A stretch of DNA of 64,000 nt from Streptomyces ortus (GTDB lineage Bacteria > Actinomycetota > Actinomycetes > Streptomycetales > Streptomycetaceae), in the NCBI RefSeq assembly GCF_026341275.1, contig NZ_JAIFZO010000002.1:6540118-6604117 (forward strand), written 5' to 3'. The notes below the pieces were generated by a model. That model saw nothing but the letters and a program-made list of their open reading frames with translations. It made no database searches and was not told the DNA's origin. Both the position numbers and the translations under genes were made by a program. Below, in pieces: positions 16,910-26,413 of the stretch; the stretch's first letter is position 1, and every line of letters begins with the position of its first letter.

Positions 16910-18082
16910 TCAGAGCCAGTCCCGCCGCTTGAAGATGACGTACAAACTGGTGCATACGACTGCCATCAGGGCGACCGCGAAAGGGTATCCGAGTACCCAG
17001 TGCAACTCCGGCATGTGGGTGAAGTTCATGCCGTAGATCGTGCCGACCAGGGTCGGGGCGAAGAGGATCGCCGCCCAGGACGAGATCTTCTTGATCTCCT
17101 CGTTCTGTTCGAAGCCCGCCTCCGCCAACGCCCGCATTTCCGCGTTCTGTTGTTGTGTGACCAGGGTGGCGTTGACCGTGAGGATGTCCGTCAGGGCCTG
17201 GCGGAAGCCGTCCACGCGTTCGCTGGTGTGGGTGACGTGGTCGGCCACGTCGCGGAGGTACCGCTGGAGTTCGTCGTCGGTGCCGTACTTGGCGAAGCCC
17301 GCCATCAGGCCGTGCAGCATGCCGACCAGGGGGCGGGTAGCGCGCTGGAACTCGACCATCTCGCGGGAGAGTTCGTAGATGCGGCGCGAGACCCAGGGGT
17401 CGCCGCCGAAGACCTCGGTCTCGATCTCGTCGATGTCGTTCTGGACGCCGGAGACGACCGGTGCGTAACCGTCCACCACCGCGTCGAGGATGGCGTAGAG
17501 AACTGCCTCGGGGCCGAGGCTCAGGAGCTCCGGGCTCTCCTCCATGCGGCGGCGTACGGCGGAAAGGTCGGGGGCGGCGCCGTGCCGGACCGTGATGAGG
17601 AAGTCGGGGCCGAGGAACACGTGCAGTTCGCCGAAGTCGACCTCCTCGGACGCGTCGAGGTAGCGGGCCGCGCGCAGGACGACGAAGAGCGTCTCGCCGT
17701 ACCGTTCCAGCTTCGGCCGCTGATGCGCCTCCATCGCGTCCTCGACGGCCAGCGGATGGAGGTCGAACTCGGCCGCCAGGGAGAGGATCTCGCTCTCCGT
17801 GGGGCGGGCCAGGCCGATCCACGCCATGCCGTCAGGCTGGTCGCGCAGCTCTCGGAAGGTGTCCGCGAGGGTGGCAGGGGTCGCGACCCGCACACCGTCG
17901 CGGTAGAGCGCCGCCTGTACGACGCTGCCGGGCTCCACGGCGTCCGTCTTCGCGTCGGCCGGGGCCGGGCCGGGTGCCGGAGGATCCGAGGGTGGCTCCG
18001 TCGTCGGGGCCGCCACGCGTCGCCACAGCGGCTTCCGGTTGCCCCTGGTGGCGGGTACGGGGCGGGCTCGGCGCTCCGGCAT
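16910..18082 (-). CDS. CorA-family magnesium/cobalt transporter
   Basis: A 390-residue inner-membrane channel. After a 60-residue Pro-rich leader comes the cytoplasmic funnel domain with LHPLAVEDAMEAHQRPKLER and LGPDFLITVRHG. Two C-terminal helices carry the selectivity motif YGMNF and end in the basic tail FKRRDWL, both diagnostic of CorA. MPERRARP at 18082 is chosen because GGAGG lies about 8 bases upstream; the frame extends to 18142 without support. It transports Mg2+ (and Co2+/Ni2+ in some homologues) as a pentamer. It is transcribed alone, divergent from the winged-helix gene. Confidence 0.92.
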   Translation of the reverse strand: MPERRARPVPATRGNRKPLWRRVAAPTTEPPSDPPAPGPAPADAKTDAVEPGSVVQAALYRDGVRVATPATLADTFRELRDQPDGMAWIGLARPTESEILSLAAEFDLHPLAVEDAMEAHQRPKLERYGETLFVVLRAARYLDASEEVDFGELHVFLGPDFLITVRHGAAPDLSAVRRRMEESPELLSLGPEAVLYAILDAVVDGYAPVVSGVQNDIDEIETEVFGGDPWVSRRIYELSREMVEFQRATRPLVGMLHGLMAGFAKYGTDDELQRYLRDVADHVTHTSERVDGFRQALTDILTVNATLVTQQQNAEMRALAEAGFEQNEEIKKISSWAAILFAPTLVGTIYGMNFTHMPELHWVLGYPFAVALMAVVCTSLYVIFKRRDWL

Positions 18083-18291
18083 CGCGGCTGCCTCCGTGTC
18101 GTACGTGCCGCACGCTTGTCCGTGCGTCCGGCCTGTCGTCATCAGCTGCGTCTGCTGCGTCAGCTGCGTTGTCGGACGTTCTGTCGATCACGGGCAGGAT
18201 ATACGGGTCATCCGGCTGGAGTGGTTGCGTCCGATTGCGGACAGCGGGTGTCCGCAGGCCCGTGTCCGCGGGGCCCGGTAGCGTGCCGGGC

Positions 18292-19416
18292 ATGACGAAG
18301 ACCTCGACCGCTCCCGTGCTGAGCGTCCGCGAGCTGAACCGTGCGACTCTCGCCCGGCAGTCGCTCCTGCGCCGGGCCGGCCTGTCCGCGAAGGACGCGA
18401 TCGAACACCTCGTCGGTCTCCAGGCGCAGAACGTGAAGCCTCCGTACTACGCGCTCGCCGCCCGCCTGGAGGGCTTCACCCCGCAGGAACTGTCGACGGC
18501 CATGGAGGCGCGGGAGGTCGTCCGCATCGTCACCCTGCGGTCCACCATCCACACCCACACGGCGGACGACTGCCTGACGCTTCGTCCGCTCGTACAGGCC
18601 GCCCGGGAACGGGAGTTGTACGGCTTCCGCAAGGGGCTCGCCGGAGTCGATCTCGACCGGCTAGCCGTGCTCGGCCGGGAGTTGGTCGAGGCCGAGCCGC
18701 GCACCATGAAGCAGCTGCGGGAGGCGTTGCACGCCGAGTGGCCCGACGCCGATCCGGCGGCCCTCGCGATCGCCGCCCGCTGCCGGCTGCCGCTCGTCCA
18801 GGTCACCCCGCGCGGACTGTGGGGCCGCAGCGGCCAGGTCGCGCTCACCACCGCCGAACACTGGCTAGGCAGGCCGTCCGAACCTGCCCCCGCGCCCGAC
18901 GCCACCGTTCTGCGCTACCTCGCCGCTTTCGGGCCCGCCTCCGTCAAGGACATGCAGACCTGGGCCGGTCTGACCCGGCTGCGCGAGGTCTTCGAACGGC
19001 TGCGGCCGCAACTGGTCACCTTCGCCGACGCGCACGGTGTCGAGCTGTTCGACCTGCCGGACGCGCCCCGCCCGGACGCCGACACGCCGGCTCCCGCGCG
19101 TCTGCTGCCCGAGTTCGACAACCTGCTTCTCTCGCACGCCGACCGTTCCCGGGTGGTGTCCGCCGAGCACAAGGGTCGTACGTGGCGCGGCAATCAGGCC
19201 TACCCGACCCTGCTGGTCGACGGGTTCGTGGCAGGCGTGTGGCGGCTGGAGGAGACCGGCGGAGGGGACGTGCTCACCGTCGAGCCCTTCGGCACGCTCA
19301 CGGACCGGCAGCGCGCCGAGGTGACGGACGAGGCGGGGCGGATGCTGGCTGCGCTGAGCGGGCCGAAGGGCTCGACGGCAGCCGACATCCGGTTCGGGAC
19401 CGTCGTACGAGGCTGA
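18292..19416 (+). CDS. AlkZ/YcaQ-like winged-helix DNA glycosylase-family protein (HTH_42)
   Basis: A 374-residue protein of the winged-helix DNA-binding family. The N-terminal block ARQSLLRRAG-LSAKDAIEHLVGLQAQ carries the Q-x-Q motif that is catalytic in AlkZ glycosylases. Other family landmarks are TLRSTIHTHTADD, LPLVQVTPRGLWG, LRYLAAFGPAS and LLPEFDNLLLSHADRS. AlkZ itself unhooks interstrand crosslinks made by azinomycin; most relatives are uncharacterised and many sit far from antibiotic clusters, as here. ATG at 18292 gives the canonical family N-terminus. Confidence 0.8.
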   Translation: MTKTSTAPVLSVRELNRATLARQSLLRRAGLSAKDAIEHLVGLQAQNVKPPYYALAARLEGFTPQELSTAMEAREVVRIVTLRSTIHTHTADDCLTLRPLVQAARERELYGFRKGLAGVDLDRLAVLGRELVEAEPRTMKQLREALHAEWPDADPAALAIAARCRLPLVQVTPRGLWGRSGQVALTTAEHWLGRPSEPAPAPDATVLRYLAAFGPASVKDMQTWAGLTRLREVFERLRPQLVTFADAHGVELFDLPDAPRPDADTPAPARLLPEFDNLLLSHADRSRVVSAEHKGRTWRGNQAYPTLLVDGFVAGVWRLEETGGGDVLTVEPFGTLTDRQRAEVTDEAGRMLAALSGPKGSTAADIRFGTVVRG

Positions 19417-19428
19417 CGGCCGGGTGTC

Positions 19429-19478
19429 CACGAAGGCGCCGGGGCACATGGACGCACGAAGGCGCCGGGGCACATGGA
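19429..19478 (+). repeat. Two 24-bp direct repeats, period 26
   Basis: The 24-base word starting CACGAAGGCGCCGGGG and ending CACATGGA is present at 19429-19452 and again at 19455-19478, just after the winged-helix gene. The duplication looks recent because the copies are identical. Confidence 0.75.
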
Positions 19479-19480
19479 AA

Positions 19481-19520
19481 GGGGACGCTGCGGGCCGCTC
19501 GTGGAGGCCCGCAACGCCCC
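19481..19520. terminator. Bidirectional terminator between convergent genes
   Basis: A stem pairs 19481-19496 with 19506-19520 (13 of 15 positions), around a 9-base loop. It lies between the ends of the winged-helix gene and the trypsin gene, so it can serve both. Confidence 0.7.
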
Positions 19521-19614
19521 CTGCCTCTACCTGAGTCACCTCAGGGAGTATTCGGGACGGATCCGTCGTCGATCGGGACGGATCCGTCCTCGATCGGGGT
19601 GGGTCCGTCGGCGA

Positions 19615-20406
19615 CTAGGAGTTGACCTGCGCCGTCACCAGGCTGGAGAACGTCGTCAGGCGGGTGTAGACGCCCGGGTAGCCGGCGTCCGCGCAGCCGT
19701 AGCCCCACGAGGTGATACCGGCGAGCTTGCCGCCGATGACGAGCGGGCCGCCGCTGTCACCCTGGCAGGTGTCCACACCGCCGGAGGTGTAGCCCGCGCA
19801 GACCATGTCGGAGGAGATGTACGAGGAGCCGTACGCCGAGGAGCAGGTGGAGTTGGAGACGGTCGGGACCGTCGCCGTGCGCAGCTGGTTGGAGGAGGAG
19901 CCGCCCGAACTGGTGGTGCCCCAGCCGAGGATGCGGGCGGTGGTGTCGGCCGTGTACAGGCTGGTCTCGGAGGCGGAGACGTAGCTGATCGGCGTGTACG
20001 GCATCGACGTCGACAGGGTCAGGACGGCGACGTCGTCACCCTCCTCGGCGTCCGTGTAGCTCGGGTTGATCCATATCTTGCTGACCTGGGCGACGGTGCC
20101 GTTGGTGCCGTTGCGGTAGGTTCTGCCGCCGACCACGCGGATGCCGCTCGGGGTCTCGCCGACCATGCAGTGGGCGGCCGTGACGACCTTCGTGGGTGAC
20201 ACGAGGGTGCCGCCGCAGAACTGGCTTTGCGAGGCGGTGGTGATCTGCATGACGTACGGGTACGTGGCGGCCGTGGTCGTCGTGCCGCCGACGATGGGGG
20301 CGGGGGCGGCACTCGCGGTGGTCGCACCGAGAAGACAGGTGGTCGCGGCGGCGGCGACGGCCGCGGTGACGGCGGCGGCCTTCTTGGCAAGGGTGAGCCC
20401 GAACAT
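19615..20406 (-). CDS. Secreted trypsin-like serine protease (S1 family)
   Basis: A 263-residue secreted S1 protease. An N-terminal signal sequence (AAAVTAAVAAAATTCLLGAT) ends near ASA, followed by a short propeptide and the mature start IVGGTTTT. The triad is clear: His in TAAHC, Asp in DDVAVLTL, Ser in CQGDSGGP. Paired cysteines suit the usual disulfides, and the pocket Asp before CQGDSGG indicates trypsin specificity for Lys/Arg, as in Streptomyces trypsin. GAGGAG precedes the ATG. Two inverted repeats lie about 100 bases upstream, and a LAL regulator gene follows on the same strand beyond them. Confidence 0.92.
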   Translation of the reverse strand: MFGLTLAKKAAAVTAAVAAAATTCLLGATTASAAPAPIVGGTTTTAATYPYVMQITTASQSQFCGGTLVSPTKVVTAAHCMVGETPSGIRVVGGRTYRNGTNGTVAQVSKIWINPSYTDAEEGDDVAVLTLSTSMPYTPISYVSASETSLYTADTTARILGWGTTSSGGSSSNQLRTATVPTVSNSTCSSAYGSSYISSDMVCAGYTSGGVDTCQGDSGGPLVIGGKLAGITSWGYGCADAGYPGVYTRLTTFSSLVTAQVNS

Positions 20407-20505
20407 GGATCTCCTCAGGAGTGCCGGTGGGGGGTGCACTGTGGGGTGGTGCGACGGCCTGCGGGGTGTGGTCCACGCTAGGAGGGGGGCGGGGGGCTTC
20501 CCAAT

Positions 20506-20546
20506 GAGGGAACTCCCTCGTCCAGTAACCGAGGGATAACCCTCGG
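20506..20546. promoter_or_regulatory. Paired GAGGG inverted repeats upstream of the trypsin gene
   Basis: GAGGGAACTCCCTC (20506-20519) and CCGAGGGATAACCCTCGG (20529-20546) are two short inverted repeats sharing GAGGG half-sites. They are 100-140 bases upstream of the trypsin start, at the position of a promoter or activator site. The LAL regulator next door is a natural candidate to bind them. Confidence 0.5.
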
Positions 20547-20595
20547 TCACGTCGACGCGGGCCCGGTTGCGCCGTTCCCCGCGCCCCCGAACGAC

Positions 20596-20655
20596 AAACG
20601 ATTGCGCCGTTCCCCGCGCCCCTGAACGGGGGCGCGGGGAACGGCGCAATCGTTT
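20596..20655. terminator. 27-bp perfect hairpin built from a Streptomyces GC repeat
   Basis: Positions 20596-20622 and 20629-20655 are exact inverse complements around a 6-base loop. The arms carry the core GCGCCGTTCCCCGCGCCCC, which is also found at 28.1-28.4 kb and 48.5 kb; one more partial copy is at 20567-20589. It directly follows the LAL gene and should terminate it. Confidence 0.75.
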
Positions 20656-20671
20656 GATCCTGAACGCGAGT

Positions 20672-23542
20672 TCAATCCCCCCGGTGCCGCCCCGCCGCCA
20701 GACGCACGATGTCCACCCGCGAGCGGATACCCAGTTTTCGGTAGACGCGCGTCAACGTCGCCTCGACCGTCTTCACGCTGATGAACAGCCGCGCCGCGAT
20801 CTCGCGATTCGTCGCGCCCTCCAGGACGAGCGCCGCGACCTGACGTTCCGTCGAGGCCAGCCGGTCGAGATGCGGCAGCACCGACTCGGGCGCCGTCGGA
20901 GCGGAGACGCCGGGGGAGACGGAGGCGGCGGGCGCCGAGTCGGCCGCGGCGACCGCGTCCAGTTGGCGCAGCCACGGCATCGCCCGGCAGCGCCGGAACA
21001 GCCGCGCCGCCTCGTCGTACGAGCCCCGCCCCGACCGCTCCGCGCGCAGCCGCGCCAGCGCGAACGCGGCCCGGGCCTCTTCGAGTCCGTAGCCGAGCTG
21101 CGCCAGCCGGTCCTGCGCCGACGTCAACTGCCGTTCCGCCGCCTCGTGTTGTCCGGTCGCGGCCTTCACCAGGGCCTCGGCACGGTCCAGTACGGCCAGT
21201 ACGCTCGCCCGCCGCAGCCGTACCGCGTGCTCGCGCGTGGCCGTGATGACGTCCTGCGCCTCCGCCGGCTCGCCCACGAGGACCAGCGCCTCGGCGAGGT
21301 CGCCGTGCCAGCGGCCCCGCGCGGGATCGGAGATGCCGAGCCGCTGCTCCGACTCCCGCGCCCGGCGTAGGGAGCGGACCGTGCCGACCGCGTCCCCGGC
21401 CACCAACTGGGCGTGCCCGAGCGCGCCCAGGGCCCGCGAGAGATAGATCAGGTCGCCGTCGTCCTCGGCCCGCCGCACCGCGTCCCCGGCCAGCACCAGC
21501 GCCCGGTGCACATCACCGCCGGCGGCCTCGGCGAGCGAGGTGAACATGTTGCCCGCGGCCTCGCCGATCCCGGTGTCCCGGGCGAGCCGCAGACTCTCGT
21601 GCGCGAGGTCGAGCGCCCTGCCGCAGTGCCCGGCACGCAGTTCGGTCTCCGCGAGCCCGCGCAGGAAGTGCACCTCGCTCTCGACGATGCCGCGCCTGCG
21701 CACCTCGCCCAGCAGCCGGGTGATCGAGACCCGGGCGTCCGTGAGCTGGTCGCTCATGATCAGCCAGCGGAAACGGGTGGCACCGGCGCCGTTGTGGTCG
21801 ACGGCGACCCGCAGGTCCTGCGGTTCCGCGAGGGCCTTCTCCAGGGTCGCCGGGGCCTCGGGGTGCCCCATCAGGGTCTCCATCTGGGCCTGGAAGGACA
21901 GGGCCAGCAACTCGGTGCTCCGGTCGCCCGCCGTGGCCGCCAGCCGCGCCGCGCGGGCGGCCTCCTCGCGGCCCTTGCCCATCGCGCCCTCCACGAGGAG
22001 TGCCCGCCAGGCCAGTTGGTAGCGGACCAGTGCCAGCAGCCGTGGATCCTCGCCCGCGTCCGCGAGCGCCTGCGGGAACACCGCCTCGACGTCGGCCATC
22101 GCCTGCCCGGCCGAGTCGATGACGACCATCCAGGCGCGTACCCGCACGGCCGGGTCCACCGCCCGTTCCAGGACGTCGCGGGCCACCTCGCGGGCCAGGT
22201 CGATCTCGCCGGAGGTCAGCGCGTCCTCGGCGGAGCGCAGCCGCCGTTCGTCGGCGCCGACCCTGCTGTCGGCGGGGGTGTGCCGGGCGGCGAGCAGCCC
22301 GAGCTGGGCCGCCACCGAGGGCGCGCCGCGGTCCCGGGCCAGGGCGGCAGCCTCGGAGAGCCGTTCGGCGACCTGCTCGTCGGTGCCCGTGGTGGCCAGC
22401 GCGAGATGCCGGGCCCGCTCGATCGGCTCGGAGGCGGCCGTGGACAGGGCGGCATGGGCGGCCCGCCGTTCCTGGGGCGTCGCCTGGGCGTACAGCGCGG
22501 CCGAGACGAGGGGGTGCGCGAAACGCACGGCGCCCTCCTGGCCGTCCGGGCCGTGGCCGTCAGGACCCTGGGCCGCCACCAGTCCGAGGGAGGCGGCCAG
22601 GGCGATCTCCGCCTCCGCGTCCGCACGGCCCGCGGACTCCAGCAGCGACTGGGTGGGGCGAGCTCCGGCGCTCGCCACCAGCAGCGTCTGCCGGGCCTCG
22701 GCTGACAGCAGCTCCAGCCGGCTGAGCACGAGCGCGCGCAGCGAGGTCGGCACGGGCAGCGGCTCACCGGGCCGTGGCGGTGTCGGGCTCTCGGCCAGGG
22801 CGCGCCCCAGCTCCAGCGCGAAGAGCGGGTTGCCGCCGCTGGTGTGGTGGATGTCCCGCAGGGTCGAACGGCGCAGACCGGTGTACCCGCGGGCGGTCAG
22901 CAGCTCGGAGACCTGCGGCCGGGACAGCGGGGACAGCCGCAGGGCAAGCGTCTCCGGGGGATACGCGCGTAGATACGGGTCGTGCTCCTGCTCCTTCGGT
23001 TCCGTTCCGGTACGCACCGCGCCGAGCATCCGTACCGGCATACCGCCGAGGCGCCGGGCGGCGAACGCGAGCAGTTCGGCGCTGGGCGCGTCCAGCCACT
23101 GCAGATCGTCGGCGACGAGGAGGACGGGCCCCTTGGCCGCCAGCGCGCGCAGCACCGACAGGACGGCGAGCCGCAGCGCCAGGCCGTCCTGGTGCAGAGA
23201 CGATTCCGCGCGCCCGGTGAGAGCCGCTTCGAGCGCGGCCTGCTGCGGGGCGGGCAGCGTGTCCGCGACCTCGTCGGCGACCAGGCCGAGCAGATCGACC
23301 AGCGCCAGGAACGGGAGATGAGATTCGGACTCCGTGGCGGAGCAGCGCAACACAGTCCGGGCCGATTCGGCGTATTCCGCAGTGATTGCCCGCAGGACGG
23401 TCGACTTTCCTATTCCGGGCGGACCGTGCAGGAGGAGGCTGCCTCCTCCGGAGAGCTGGCCGCGTGCTCGTCCGAGCAGCTCCTCCCGCCCGATGACCTG
23501 GTCGGAACGGGGTCTGACAGGCTCCTCGACATCCCGTCGCAC
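20672..23542 (-). CDS. LAL-family (large ATP-binding LuxR) transcriptional regulator
   Basis: About 956 residues. The N-terminal AAA/STAND ATPase has IGREELLGRARGQL, the P-loop LLLHGPPGIGKST and Walker B LLVADDLQWLD. A long helical TPR-like middle follows, and the C-terminus is a LuxR-type helix-turn-helix: LASTERQVAALVLEGATNRE, IAARLFISVKTVEATLTRVY. LAL proteins integrate a ligand and nucleotide state to activate secondary metabolism, sugar use or exoenzymes. Start choice is uncertain; GTG at 23542 has GGGGAG 8 bases upstream, while the frame opens at TTG 23560. Its position behind the secreted trypsin gene makes that gene a plausible target. Confidence 0.88.
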   Translation of the reverse strand: MRRDVEEPVRPRSDQVIGREELLGRARGQLSGGGSLLLHGPPGIGKSTVLRAITAEYAESARTVLRCSATESESHLPFLALVDLLGLVADEVADTLPAPQQAALEAALTGRAESSLHQDGLALRLAVLSVLRALAAKGPVLLVADDLQWLDAPSAELLAFAARRLGGMPVRMLGAVRTGTEPKEQEHDPYLRAYPPETLALRLSPLSRPQVSELLTARGYTGLRRSTLRDIHHTSGGNPLFALELGRALAESPTPPRPGEPLPVPTSLRALVLSRLELLSAEARQTLLVASAGARPTQSLLESAGRADAEAEIALAASLGLVAAQGPDGHGPDGQEGAVRFAHPLVSAALYAQATPQERRAAHAALSTAASEPIERARHLALATTGTDEQVAERLSEAAALARDRGAPSVAAQLGLLAARHTPADSRVGADERRLRSAEDALTSGEIDLAREVARDVLERAVDPAVRVRAWMVVIDSAGQAMADVEAVFPQALADAGEDPRLLALVRYQLAWRALLVEGAMGKGREEAARAARLAATAGDRSTELLALSFQAQMETLMGHPEAPATLEKALAEPQDLRVAVDHNGAGATRFRWLIMSDQLTDARVSITRLLGEVRRRGIVESEVHFLRGLAETELRAGHCGRALDLAHESLRLARDTGIGEAAGNMFTSLAEAAGGDVHRALVLAGDAVRRAEDDGDLIYLSRALGALGHAQLVAGDAVGTVRSLRRARESEQRLGISDPARGRWHGDLAEALVLVGEPAEAQDVITATREHAVRLRRASVLAVLDRAEALVKAATGQHEAAERQLTSAQDRLAQLGYGLEEARAAFALARLRAERSGRGSYDEAARLFRRCRAMPWLRQLDAVAAADSAPAASVSPGVSAPTAPESVLPHLDRLASTERQVAALVLEGATNREIAARLFISVKTVEATLTRVYRKLGIRSRVDIVRLAAGRHRGD

Positions 23543-23696
23543 GCGCACCGCTCCCCTCAAGTCGTGTCCGGAACAATATTATGCAAAGAGCCCTTGAATT
23601 TCGGGGGGTTCGACCGTGAGGGAAATAACAGAGATTCGGTATACGGGATTTCATGCCACCCGCACATGTATGAAACACGCGGAGAGGTACGGACCT

Positions 23697-24548
23697 TCAC
23701 GGCAGCAGCCCCGCCCGCCGCGCTGCCACCACGGCCTCCAGCCGCGTATGGGCCCCGAGCTTGCGCATCGCCGACCGCAGATACGCCTTCACCGTCTCCG
23801 CGCGCAGCCCGAGCCGCTCGCCGGCCCCCGCGTTGGTCATGCCGACGGCCACACAGCTGAGAACGTCCAGCTCACGCGGGGTGAGCCGGACCCGCACCCC
23901 CGGCTGCGCCGACCCGGCCGTCCGCGCGGGTCCCGGCGAGGCCGCGAGCCTCCCGCAGACCGAGAGCAGTTCGGCCCGCAGCGCCGGGTCCATGACGCGC
24001 GGGGCCAGCGCGCGCAGCGCACCGTGCGCCTCCCGGAGCCGCTCCCAGGCCATACCTTCCGCCCCCTGAGCCCCCGCCGCCGTCAGCAGGCCGTACGCCT
24101 CGTCCCGTACGGCCAGTGACTGCTCCACGTCCCGGGCCGCCGCCACCGCCGCGGCCAGCGTGCGGTCGCCCAGGGGCTGGGCCGAGCGCAGGGCGCCGTA
24201 CAGGACACCGCGCACCCGGCGGCGTACGACGACGGGCACCGCGAGGACGGAGCGCAGTCCCTCCGCGGCGACCGCGACGTCGTACTCGTGGCTGATCCGC
24301 CGGGACGAGGAGTAGTCCGTCACGGCGCACGGCCGGGCGAGAGCGACCGCCTTGCCGCCCAGACCGTTGCCCGAGGACACCGCGAGCGCGCTCAGAGCGG
24401 CCGTCGTGGTGCCGTTCAGCTCGCTGATACGGACCTGCGCGCGACCCGGTTCGACCAGCCCGCCGAAGACGACGGCGAGCCCCGTCTCCCGCCGCAGCCG
24501 CAGCAGCGCGCCGCGCAGCTCCACCGCATCGGCGCCGCCAGTTGCCAC
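23697..24548 (-). CDS. GAF-like sensor LuxR-family transcriptional regulator
   Basis: A 283-residue protein. Residues 20-150 resemble a GAF sensor (NGLGGKAVALARPCAVTDY, LRSVLAVPVVVRRRVRGVLY). The C-terminal 65 residues are a LuxR helix-turn-helix: LTPRELDVLSCVAVGMTNAG and LRAETVKAYLRSAMRKLGAH. It starts at GTG and is divergent from two acyl-CoA synthetase genes, 113 bases away, so it probably controls them in answer to an aromatic or acyl ligand. That pairing recurs in other Streptomyces genomes as far as I recall. Confidence 0.82.
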   Translation of the reverse strand: MATGGADAVELRGALLRLRRETGLAVVFGGLVEPGRAQVRISELNGTTTAALSALAVSSGNGLGGKAVALARPCAVTDYSSSRRISHEYDVAVAAEGLRSVLAVPVVVRRRVRGVLYGALRSAQPLGDRTLAAAVAAARDVEQSLAVRDEAYGLLTAAGAQGAEGMAWERLREAHGALRALAPRVMDPALRAELLSVCGRLAASPGPARTAGSAQPGVRVRLTPRELDVLSCVAVGMTNAGAGERLGLRAETVKAYLRSAMRKLGAHTRLEAVVAARRAGLLP

Positions 24549-24661
24549 GTACTCGTCCCTTCGCCGTCACGCACCCCCCGTCCGGGGGTGGTGGGACCCG
24601 CATCACGGATTACACGATGGGGGAGAGCCGCCCGGCAATGGTCCGGGACCGAGGAGGACAG

Positions 24662-26413
24662 ATGACGACGCCGCCGACGACGCCGGCCCAGCCCACGCCC
24701 ACGCCCACGGAGAGCTTCCGCGCGGCCCGGGACTTCCTGCTGGCGCACCGCGAGGACTACACGGGAGCCTACGAGGGCTTCTCCTGGCCCCGCCCGGAGT
24801 ACTTCAACTGGGCACTCGACTGGTTCGACGTCATCGCGGCCGGCAACTACCGGACCGCGCTGCACATCGTCGAGGAGGACGGCTGCGAGACCGAGCTGTC
24901 CTTCGCCGAGCTGTCCATGCGCTCCGACCGGGTCGCGGTCTGGCTGCGCGAGCTGGGGGTCCGCGCCGGTGACCGCATCCTGGTCATGCTCGGCAACCAG
25001 GCCGAGCTGTGGGAGACCGCGCTGGCCGCGATGAAACTGCGTGCCGTGGTCATCCCCGCCACCCCGCTGCTGGGCCCGGCCGACCTGCGCGACCGCGTCG
25101 AACGGGGCCGGGTCCGGCACGTCATCGTGCGCGCCGAGGACACGGCGAAGTTCGAGGAGGTGCCCGGGGACTACACACGTATCGCCGTCGGAACGGTCGA
25201 CAGTGGTGGCGAGGGCAAGGGCGTGGGCGGTGGCGGAGGGGGACGCGCGGGCTGGCACGCCTACGAGGAGGTCCACGGCCGCGGCTTCGAGCCCTTCACG
25301 CCGGACGCTCCGACCCGGGCGGACGACCCGCTGATGCTCTACTTCACCTCGGGCACCACCGCCCGCCCCAAACTCGTCGAGCACACCCATGTCTCGTACC
25401 CCGTCGGCCACCTCGCGACCATGTACTGGATCGGTCTCAAGCCCGGTGACGTGCATCTGAACATCGCCTCGCCCGGCTGGGCCAAGCACGCCTGGTCGAA
25501 CCTCTTCGCCCCCTGGAACGCGGAGGCGACCGTCTTCATCCACCACTACACGCGCTTCGACGCGGGCCGGCTGATGGCGGAGATCGAGCGGGTCGGCGTG
25601 ACGACGTTCTGCGCGCCGCCCACCGTGTGGCGCATGCTCATCCAGGCCGACCTGAGCCGGCTGCGTACGCCGCCGCGCGAGGTCGTCGCCGCCGGCGAAC
25701 CGCTCAACCCCGAGGTCATCGAGCAGGTGCGCAGGGCCTGGGGCGTCACGATCAGGGACGGTTTCGGGCAGACCGAGACGGCCGTCCAGGTGTCCAACAG
25801 CCCCGGTCAACCGCTGAAGACGGGGTCGATGGGCCGACCGAGCCCCGGCTACCGCGTCGAACTCCTCGACCCGGTGACGGGCGCCCCGGGCGCGGCCGAG
25901 GGCGAGATCGCGCTCGACCTGTCCGCGCGCCCCGTGGGCGTGATGACCGGCTACCACGGCGACCCCGACCGCACGGCCGAGGCGATGGCGGACGGCTACT
26001 ACCGCACCGGGGACATCGGCTCGCGCGACGCCGACGGCTACGTCACCTACGTGGGCCGCAGCGACGACGTGTTCAAGGCCAGCGACTACAAGATCAGTCC
26101 CTTCGAGCTGGAGAGCGCACTCCTGGAGCACGAGGCCGTCGCGGAGGCCGCCGTCGTGCCGGCGCCGGACGCACTGCGGCTCGCGGTCCCGAAGGCGTAC
26201 ATCGTGCCGGCCGAGGGCTGGGAGCCGGGTCCGGACACCGCGAAGGTGCTCTTCGAGCACTCGCGCACGGTCCTCGCCCCGTACAAGCGCATCCGCAGGC
26301 TGGAGTTCGGCGAGCTGCCCAAGACCGTGTCCGGGAAGATCCGGCGCATCGAGCTGCGCGAGGCCACGGCGGCGGGGTCCGACGCCGAGTACCGCGAGGA
26401 GGACTTCCGATGA
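24662..26413 (+). CDS. Acyl-CoA synthetase (AMP-forming), medium-chain/benzoate-CoA ligase-like
   Basis: A 583-residue adenylate-forming enzyme. Motifs in order: the P-loop-like LMLYFTSGTTARPK (A3), GFGQTETAV (A5), DGYYRTGDIGSRDADGYVTY (A7) and DDVFKASDYKISPFELES (A8), with the catalytic Lys in LPKTVSGKIRR near the end. An inserted Gly-rich stretch near residue 185 is not typical. GAGGAGGA precedes the ATG at 24662. It activates a carboxylic acid as acyl-AMP and then acyl-CoA. The stop overlaps the start of a second ligase, so both are translated together. Confidence 0.88.
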   Translation: MTTPPTTPAQPTPTPTESFRAARDFLLAHREDYTGAYEGFSWPRPEYFNWALDWFDVIAAGNYRTALHIVEEDGCETELSFAELSMRSDRVAVWLRELGVRAGDRILVMLGNQAELWETALAAMKLRAVVIPATPLLGPADLRDRVERGRVRHVIVRAEDTAKFEEVPGDYTRIAVGTVDSGGEGKGVGGGGGGRAGWHAYEEVHGRGFEPFTPDAPTRADDPLMLYFTSGTTARPKLVEHTHVSYPVGHLATMYWIGLKPGDVHLNIASPGWAKHAWSNLFAPWNAEATVFIHHYTRFDAGRLMAEIERVGVTTFCAPPTVWRMLIQADLSRLRTPPREVVAAGEPLNPEVIEQVRRAWGVTIRDGFGQTETAVQVSNSPGQPLKTGSMGRPSPGYRVELLDPVTGAPGAAEGEIALDLSARPVGVMTGYHGDPDRTAEAMADGYYRTGDIGSRDADGYVTYVGRSDDVFKASDYKISPFELESALLEHEAVAEAAVVPAPDALRLAVPKAYIVPAEGWEPGPDTAKVLFEHSRTVLAPYKRIRRLEFGELPKTVSGKIRRIELREATAAGSDAEYREEDFR

